33,614 nt of DNA from Thermodesulfovibrionia bacterium (GTDB taxonomy: Bacteria; Nitrospirota; Thermodesulfovibrionia; JACRGW01). A model generated the notes under the pieces. The model was given only the letters and a program-made list of their open reading frames with translations. It did not search any database and was not told the origin of the DNA. The stretch is from the NCBI GenBank assembly GCA_919902995.1, contig CAKKSD010000062.1, positions 1,104-34,717 of the forward strand. Direction: 5' to 3'. This document shows, one piece after another, positions 28,906-33,614 of the stretch (its first letter is position 1; every line of letters begins with the position of its first letter). A program made the position numbers and the translations under genes.

Positions 28906-30387
28906 ATGGAGAAGGTTCACCGAAAGTTCCTGAGCATAGGAATTTTACTATTCTGGTTTATAATGCTCGGTCTCCTTTCCCAGCGACATTACGGTCCTTT
29001 ATGGAAAACCCCTTTCCCGGTAGTTTCCCAAAAACCTTTATCCTTTTCTGAAGAAGAAAAGGAAAGGTGGATGGGAATCTACCTTAAAGGTCAGAAGATC
29101 GGTTATGCCTATAACTCAATAAGGAAGGACGGTAAAGGCTACATGGTAAATGATACGGCATCTATGAATCTCAGGGTTATGGGCAGTCCTCAGAAGGTTG
29201 AGACAGCCACTGAAGCAAGATTGGGGACTGACTACAAACTTGAATCCTTTAACTTCCGCATGTCCTCGGATATTACATCCCTAGAGATAACAGGAGAGAT
29301 TAAAGAGAATAAGTTGAAGCTTACCCTGTCTTCCGGGGCAGATAAAAGCAATGAAGAGATACCCCTTAAGGATGATATATATCTGGAGTCAGGGCTTTCT
29401 GAAAAGTTTGGTATGAATGGTCTTAAACCGGGAAAGAGATTCAGAGCCCTTGTATTTGATCCCTCAACTATGAGCCAGCAGGAATTAAATATAGTAGTAG
29501 AAGGTAAAGAGAGAATAAAGATTATGGGTCTTGATAAGGACGCCTATAGAATGAATGCAAGTTTCAAAGGGATAAATATAATCAGATGGGTCGATGAGAA
29601 AGGGGAAATACTTAAGGAAGAGAGCCCACTCGGATTTGTCATGGTCAAAGAGTCAAAGAAGGATGCCATGGGTGTCGGGCCTGTTGCAGGAACAGATATT
29701 ATCGCCGAGACGGTTGTCCTTCCAAATATCACCCTTAAAGACCCAGAAAGGGTCTCCTACCTCAAATTAAGACTGAAGGACATCCCTCTTCAGGGGTTCT
29801 TTCTGTCTGGAGGAAGACAGTTTCTAAAAGGGGACATTTTAGAGATAAAGAAGGAAGATATTACAAGAGTCAAGACTCAAGATTTAAGATTACCTGTTAA
29901 GGATAAGTCTCTCCGTGAATTTCTCGAACCTACATTACTCATTCAATCTAAAGATCAGAGAATAGTAGATAAGGCTAAGGATATAATCGGTAAGGAGAAG
30001 GACCCGCTCAGGTCTTCTATGCTTTTAATGGAATGGGTCTATAAAAACATTGAGAAACGGCCTACTGTGAGCATACCGAATGCCTTAGAGGTGCTCAGGA
30101 TGAAACAGGGTGACTGTAATGAGCATACTACCCTCTTCACAGCCTTAGCACGCTCTGCAGGGATACCCACAAAGATAGACATAGGACTCGTATACAGCAG
30201 AAGTGCTTTCTACTACCATGCATGGCCTGAGGTATTCGTAGGAGAATGGGTTTCATTAGATCCCACCCTGAACCAGTTTCCTGCTGACGGAACCCATATA
30301 AAATTCCTGGAGGGCGACCTTGATAAGCAGGTGGAGATACTCAGGATAGTGGGAAAGTTATCAATAGAGATACTGGAGTATAGGTAA
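28906..30387 (+). CDS. Membrane-anchored transglutaminase-like protein
   Basis: 493 residues from ATG 28906 (TTG 28900 is also open). One N-terminal membrane helix (IGILLFWFIMLGLLS), then a long beta-rich extracytoplasmic domain (about 45-345), then the transglutaminase core: GDCNEHTTLF with Cys404, YYHAWPEVF with His438 and SLDPT with Asp452, a complete Cys-His-Asp triad. Such proteins act as cysteine proteases or amide-bond enzymes in the periplasm, with unknown partners. No clear ribosome-binding site. Confidence 0.85.
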   Translation: MEKVHRKFLSIGILLFWFIMLGLLSQRHYGPLWKTPFPVVSQKPLSFSEEEKERWMGIYLKGQKIGYAYNSIRKDGKGYMVNDTASMNLRVMGSPQKVETATEARLGTDYKLESFNFRMSSDITSLEITGEIKENKLKLTLSSGADKSNEEIPLKDDIYLESGLSEKFGMNGLKPGKRFRALVFDPSTMSQQELNIVVEGKERIKIMGLDKDAYRMNASFKGINIIRWVDEKGEILKEESPLGFVMVKESKKDAMGVGPVAGTDIIAETVVLPNITLKDPERVSYLKLRLKDIPLQGFFLSGGRQFLKGDILEIKKEDITRVKTQDLRLPVKDKSLREFLEPTLLIQSKDQRIVDKAKDIIGKEKDPLRSSMLLMEWVYKNIEKRPTVSIPNALEVLRMKQGDCNEHTTLFTALARSAGIPTKIDIGLVYSRSAFYYHAWPEVFVGEWVSLDPTLNQFPADGTHIKFLEGDLDKQVEILRIVGKLSIEILEYR

Positions 30388-30395
30388 ATCCATTT

Positions 30396-30451
30396 GTCAT
30401 TCTGAACTTGGATTCAGAATCTATTAGATGCTGAAATGAGTTCAGCATGAC
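30396..30451. repeat. CTGAA/TTCAG inverted-repeat element
   Basis: GTCATTCTGAACTTGGATTCAGAATC ... GATGCTGAAATGAGTTCAGCATGAC: two hairpins within outer GTCAT/ATGAC ends. A half copy (GTCATTCCGAAATTGTTTCGG) follows at 30462. Confidence 0.7.
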
Positions 30452-30500
30452 AGTTTTAAGTGTCATTCCGAAATTGTTTCGGAATTTCATACGATGCAAT

Positions 30501-30837
30501 ATGATACAACTCATCGGTCTAAAGAAGAATTTTAATGGATTTCCAGCAGTAAATGGAATAAACTTAGAAGTTAGAAAAGGGGAGATTTTCTGTCTGTTGG
30601 ACTTGATCCAAAGGGTGCAAGGCTTATAAAAAGATTATTCAAGGTGCTAAGTTCAGATGGTATTACTATTTTTATGAAATCCATAACTTGACTTTAGCAG
30701 AGGAACTCGGAGATAGAATCGGAATAATCAATGAAGGCAGACTCATCGCATCAGGCACGATGAATGAGTTAAGGGAAACTGCAAAAGGAGACAACAGGAG
30801 GCTTGAGGATATCTTTCTGAGGCTTACTGGTGGCTAA
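30501..30837 (+). pseudogene. ABC transporter ATPase remnant (Walker A to Walker B lost)
   Basis: It starts MIQLIGLKKNFNGFPAVNGI and runs to RKGEIFCLL, where the P-loop should follow. Instead it jumps to GLDPKGARLIKRLFKVLSSD, the segment after Walker B. A second frame change near 30675 leads to IHNLTLAEELGDRIGIINEG and RLIASGTMNELRE, and it ends LEDIFLRLTGG. About 110 residues, including all ATP-binding motifs, are gone. An identity of about seven bases (CTGTTGG) can be inferred at the join. Non-functional. Confidence 0.85.
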
Positions 30838-30863
30838 GAACTGGATGAAGTAAGGGAGGTTTT

Positions 30864-31394
30864 ATGATGAATAGGATGATTCTGGTTATTCTCAGTATTG
30901 TAGTTTTTATCTTTTCTGTATCGGTTACGTATGCACTTGAAGTAAAGAGAACAGAGACATACAATTCAAAAGGATATGCCCCTCCTGATATAAGCAGTTC
31001 AAAGCTTATATCAGAAGAGATGATGGATCTTACAGATAAGATAGAAGGCAAAGAGACCCTTGTTAGTACCTACAGGGCAAATGATAGTAGCCTTTTCAGG
31101 GTCTATAGCGTTAAAGGGAAGGCATTCAGATATGACATCGACATTGACAAAAAACTACCCTACGAATACTCCCTCATAGACAAAGATGGAGATGGTATTT
31201 TTGAGACCCGGCATGAACTTACCGGTGAATTAATCCTGGAAGGTAAGAAGGAACAATTTTATATTGACATAGATAAGGCTACACCCTACGAATATATCCA
31301 CATAATAGAAAAATCAGAGGGCTCATACGAATGGAGGCAGAGATTAAAGGGCGAAACTATCTTTGTCCCTATGTGGGTGATATTCAGGTTTTAA
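30864..31394 (+). CDS. Secreted protein of unknown function
   Basis: A 176-residue protein with a good ribosome-binding site (GGGAGGT) and a signal peptide (MILVILSIVVFIFSVSVTYA, residues about 5-24, cleaved after TYA). The mature part is acidic and beta-rich, with a repeated pattern: FRYDIDIDKKLPYEYSLIDK and FYIDIDKATPYEYIHIIEK are two copies of one unit, and KDGDGIFETRHEL resembles a calcium-loop-like acidic turn. It lies between the two ABC exporter remnants, so it may be a leftover of that locus. I do not recognise a family. Confidence 0.7.
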   Translation: MMNRMILVILSIVVFIFSVSVTYALEVKRTETYNSKGYAPPDISSSKLISEEMMDLTDKIEGKETLVSTYRANDSSLFRVYSVKGKAFRYDIDIDKKLPYEYSLIDKDGDGIFETRHELTGELILEGKKEQFYIDIDKATPYEYIHIIEKSEGSYEWRQRLKGETIFVPMWVIFRF

Positions 31395-31417
31395 AATGTT
31401 CCTAATAAATAGTTATT

Positions 31418-31553
31418 GTCATTCCTGCAAAACTTGTCCCAGCAGGCTTCAAGCAGGGAGCAAGAATCCAGACTCCTTTCCTTCTAAATAGGAAAAAAGA
31501 AACCCTGGATTCCCACTGGAGTTTACCCTCGTGAAAACGGGGGTGGGAATGAC
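31418..31553. repeat. GTCATTCC...GGAATGAC inverted-repeat element
   Basis: 136 bases. It begins GTCATTCCTGCAAAACTTG and ends GTGGGAATGAC, with internal AATCCAG/CTGGATT. Its left half is homologous to the right half of 20486-20580. Confidence 0.8.
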
Positions 31554-31560
31554 GGAAAGC

Positions 31561-31812
31561 ATGACAGATTCCTCATGGATGGTACTATCCTTTGGCCTGC
31601 CTGTCTTTATAGCATACGGAACGGTCTATCACCCTCCCTTTTATTTTTATTTAGGAATTCCCTTTATCCTTCTTCCCTTTCTCATAATCCCGTCAGGTAT
31701 ATGATGGCTCTATCCACTGTAACTATATTCATAATGACCTTCGGTATTACAGGTCTCGGACTCGGCGCGATCTATCCGAGGTTTAAATTCGAGAATGTAG
31801 CACAAAATTTTT
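31561..31812 (+). pseudogene. ABC exporter permease remnant (internal deletion, truncated)
   Basis: Two hydrophobic pieces of one permease. Frame one reads VFIAYGTVYHPPFYFYLGIP and LLPFLIIPSGI and then stops. The next frame continues MMALSTVTIFIMTFGITGLG and LGAIYPRFKFENVAQ, the C-terminal region of the same type of putative exporter (the GLG-x-G-A-x-YP-x-FK-x-EN motif). The stretch between them and the end are lost. With the ATPase stub at 30501 it marks a dead ABC exporter operon. Confidence 0.7.
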
Positions 31813-31821
31813 CAGACCAGC

Positions 31822-32136
31822 CTATTCCACTGGTGTTACAACAGCCATCACTACAAGCTTATCATCCCTGTCAGCATTAAAACCATGGGATACCATTGGG
31901 TCACAGACGATACAGGTCTTTTCATCTGCCTCAATACGCTCATCGCCGACAGTAAAGGTGCCTTTTCCCTCAACAACATACATTAACAGCCTCAACGGCG
32001 CCTTATGGGGTTCGAGTTTCTGTCCCTTTTCAAGACACATGAGGGCGATACGCATCTCGGGTGCATCTGACAGCATCTCCCTCGAGATCCTGTCAGGATA
32101 AAACTTTATCATCTTCTTAAGCTCAAGTACTTCCAT
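31822..32136 (-). CDS. Small cupin-domain protein
   Basis: A 104-residue single cupin. MRIALMCLEKGQKLEPHKAPLRLLMYVVEGKGTF is cupin motif 1 with a reduced set of histidines. ADEKTCIVCDPMVSHGFNAD is motif 2 with one His. Metal binding would be incomplete compared with classic cupins. Strong ribosome-binding site (AAAGGAGG). It ends ten bases from the permease remnant, convergent with it. Role unknown; possibly a small-molecule sensor or isomerase. Confidence 0.8.
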   Translation of the reverse strand: MEVLELKKMIKFYPDRISREMLSDAPEMRIALMCLEKGQKLEPHKAPLRLLMYVVEGKGTFTVGDERIEADEKTCIVCDPMVSHGFNADRDDKLVVMAVVTPVE

Positions 32137-32344
32137 TAAAACCTCCTTTCTTAAAGAAAATTAAGATTTATTTAAATATCAAGTTTACACCAAATACTAA
32201 GGAGATGAATAATAATCAAAGTGGTATCCATATCTTACCTCTTGTCCACTCTATGAGTCGAGTCTACGACAGGATCCTACGGACTAAAGAATGCAAGATT
32301 TATAACACTTAACTGAAAACAAGACTATGACCTGTATCATAGAA

Positions 32345-33274
32345 CTAACCCCATCTCCAGAGGGCTATTACAAATACTATAAGGAATATAAAGAGAAGGT
32401 TCAAATATGCGAATAAATAGAATATCCTTTCATGAAATGGTTTTGAGGGTTTCTCCCCCATTGAAATAAGTTTGCCCACAGCAGGCATGGGAAGAATCTT
32501 TTCTTCTCCATGAGGTGCGGTCTTGAGTACATCCGTCAGGTCATGGCTTGCAAGATGTTTTGTCATATGGGAACCATCTTTCCAGAACTTGCTTTTTGTT
32601 ACATCGTATATCTTTCCTTTATATACGATGTAGGCAGGTCTACCCTCCTTCCCATCAAAACTGTGTAACTGTTCGATTGTGAGATCCTGTCTGCCTTCAG
32701 CAATCTGCGTCTCCCACTTCACCTTCCATTTTCTTTTCATCCTCGGTCCTACGAAGAATGTGACTATGACTGCAGTTGTTACCATTAAAAGGAAGAGGAA
32801 TATCTTGATACTCAGGAGTATGCCAAATCTTGACGTGTATAATATCTCCCACTTAGGTATCCTGGCTATAGTAAGAAGGGTGCCTGATATAGAAAGGATT
32901 ATGATCGATGTCCATCCGAGAAGGAGTTCACCCTTTGGAAGACCCCTCAGGGCATAGGCAGGTTTAAGGAGGATATGGACATAAATGATCGTCCCGAACC
33001 AGGCTATAGCGATTATCAGGTGGATATAGCCGATAAAGAATCTTACTATTTTCTGTGTCTCATTCAGTTGCCTGTATTGCCCTTTGATTTTTATACCATT
33101 TAGGAACTTCTCTCCTGTCTTTGTAAGCGGACTACCCCCTATTGCCTTAACATGGCACTCCTTACAAGACAGACCTGTATTTCTGGAATAATCGGTTGTT
33201 GCAGAAGATATCGAAGTAAAGAAAAAAAGAGCAGATACTATTAGTAAACTGACTATTTGATATTTGCTTATCAA
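32345..33274 (-). CDS. Membrane protein fusing a c-haem motif, a CopD-like domain and a cytochrome b5 domain
   Basis: A 309-residue protein in three parts. A signal peptide (about 1-25) is followed by GLSCKECHVKA, a CXXCH haem-c site (Cys37, Cys40, His41). Then come four helices of a CopD/DUF-type bundle (FFIGYIHLIIAIAWFGTII, LLGWTSIIILSISGTLLTI and two more). A cytochrome-b5-like domain follows (about 197-270: LTIEQLHSFDGKEGRPAYIV, YKGKIYDVTKSKFWKDGSHM, and HLASHDLTDVLKTAPHGEE), then a last helix. It probably passes electrons at or across the membrane; donors and acceptors unknown. No overlapping partner gene. Confidence 0.8.
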   Translation of the reverse strand: MISKYQIVSLLIVSALFFFTSISSATTDYSRNTGLSCKECHVKAIGGSPLTKTGEKFLNGIKIKGQYRQLNETQKIVRFFIGYIHLIIAIAWFGTIIYVHILLKPAYALRGLPKGELLLGWTSIIILSISGTLLTIARIPKWEILYTSRFGILLSIKIFLFLLMVTTAVIVTFFVGPRMKRKWKVKWETQIAEGRQDLTIEQLHSFDGKEGRPAYIVYKGKIYDVTKSKFWKDGSHMTKHLASHDLTDVLKTAPHGEEKILPMPAVGKLISMGEKPSKPFHERIFYLFAYLNLLFIFLIVFVIALWRWG

Positions 33275-33313
33275 AATATTACGAACTTTTTTACCTATTC
33301 CCTTTCTTGCTAC

Positions 33314-33613
33314 CTACTCTTTGCTACCTGCTTCCTCACCCTCTATTATCGGTATCGTAAATATAAACCTGCTCCCTTTACCAACCTCACTCTCAACCCA
33401 TATCTTCCCGCCGTGGAGTTCGACGAGTTTCTTACTGAGGTTAAGTCCGAGTCCAGTACCTGGATATTTCCTTGAAAGTTTTGTCTCGAGTTGCTGGAAA
33501 GGCTGGAATAGTCTTTTCTGGTCATCCTCCGATATTCCTATACCCGTATCAGCGACGCTGATTTCTATGAAATCTCCTAAACTGTCATTGCGAGCCCCTT
33601 CGCTCTTGTCATT
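33314..33613 (-). CDS. Histidine kinase, C-terminal ATPase domain (5' end outside window)
   Basis: The last 99 codons of a kinase: [20 protein letters not shown] (G1), [20 protein letters not shown] (F and G2 boxes) and [20 protein letters not shown], ending GSKE and stop. Just before G1, the in-frame segment [14 protein letters not shown] is encoded by REP-like DNA (two GTCATTG units at 33583 and 33608), so a mobile repeat appears to have inserted within the ATPase domain without breaking the frame. Its partner regulator is not visible. Confidence 0.88.
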   Translation of the reverse strand, partial: NDKSEGARNDSLGDFIEISVADTGIGISEDDQKRLFQPFQQLETKLSRKYPGTGLGLNLSKKLVELHGGKIWVESEVGKGSRFIFTIPIIEGEEAGSKE

Positions 33614-33614
33614 G

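Noticed and set aside
32205-32312. 35-codon plus-strand ORF between the cupin and the haem/b5 gene
   Set aside because: It is short, its start overlaps its own GGAG, and it has no recognised motif. The phrase VYDRIL recalls methyltransferases but is too short to support a call.

Overview
The window reads as chromosomal DNA from an anaerobic, diderm, AT-leaning bacterium. The gene families suggest Nitrospirota (Thermodesulfovibrionia-like) or a neighbouring sulfate- or metal-reducing lineage; this taxonomic call is inference from gene content only. Supporting features are LptF/LptG, Lgt and lipoproteins (an outer membrane), FmdE/ModE/MoeA-like molybdopterin genes, an AmmeMemoRadiSam radical SAM enzyme, sigma-54-dependent regulation, a multihaem-style CXXCH protein, and a probable selenoprotein.

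Layout. Positions 1-2870 are a run of four toxin-antitoxin modules, all on the minus strand: Gp49/HigBA-like (frameshifted), RelE/ParE-like, MazEF and VapBC, with small decayed paralogous ORFs between them. Positions 2962-5779 are a three-gene minus-strand unit: PfkB sugar/nucleoside kinase, formyltransferase-fold protein and HAD phosphatase. A tRNA-Ala(CGC) and the LPS-export permeases lptF-lptG follow. On the plus strand come a cold-shock gene and a tiny lipoprotein gene, then a long unit: rimP, nusA, recG, a coiled-coil protein, prepilin peptidase, histidine kinase, sigma-54 response regulator, and a DsbC-like thioredoxin-fold protein. The reading frame of that last gene is interrupted by one UGA exactly at the first position of its C-P-Y-C redox site.

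Positions 17679-20380 (minus) hold an orphan ECF-type ATPase, a Fis-type regulator, a CMD/AhpD-like protein and AmrS. A BrnT/BrnA toxin-antitoxin pair follows, then the molybdenum cluster fmdE-like/modE-like/moeA-like (minus), a stand-alone LigD phosphoesterase domain (plus), a TlpA-type thioredoxin, a SHOCT membrane protein and Lgt (all minus). The right end carries PolX, a transglutaminase-like protein, wreckage of an ABC exporter around a secreted protein of unknown function, a cupin, a haem/CopD/cytochrome-b5 fusion, and the C-terminal end of a histidine kinase cut by the window edge.

Two repeat classes shape the region. One is heptanucleotide arrays (core RACTNNN) that sit inside or at the edges of four genes and are translated as seven-residue repeats. 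The other is a family of GTCATTCC.../...GGAATGAC inverted-repeat elements between genes, one of which is apparently translated inside the histidine kinase at the right edge. Several genes (DUF72, ABC ATPase, ABC permease) survive only as N- and C-terminal stubs joined by internal deletions.

The strongest novel candidate is the UGA-containing DsbC-like gene at 16827-17630, with a perfect 7-bp stem and AGGA loop placed where a bacterial SECIS should be.
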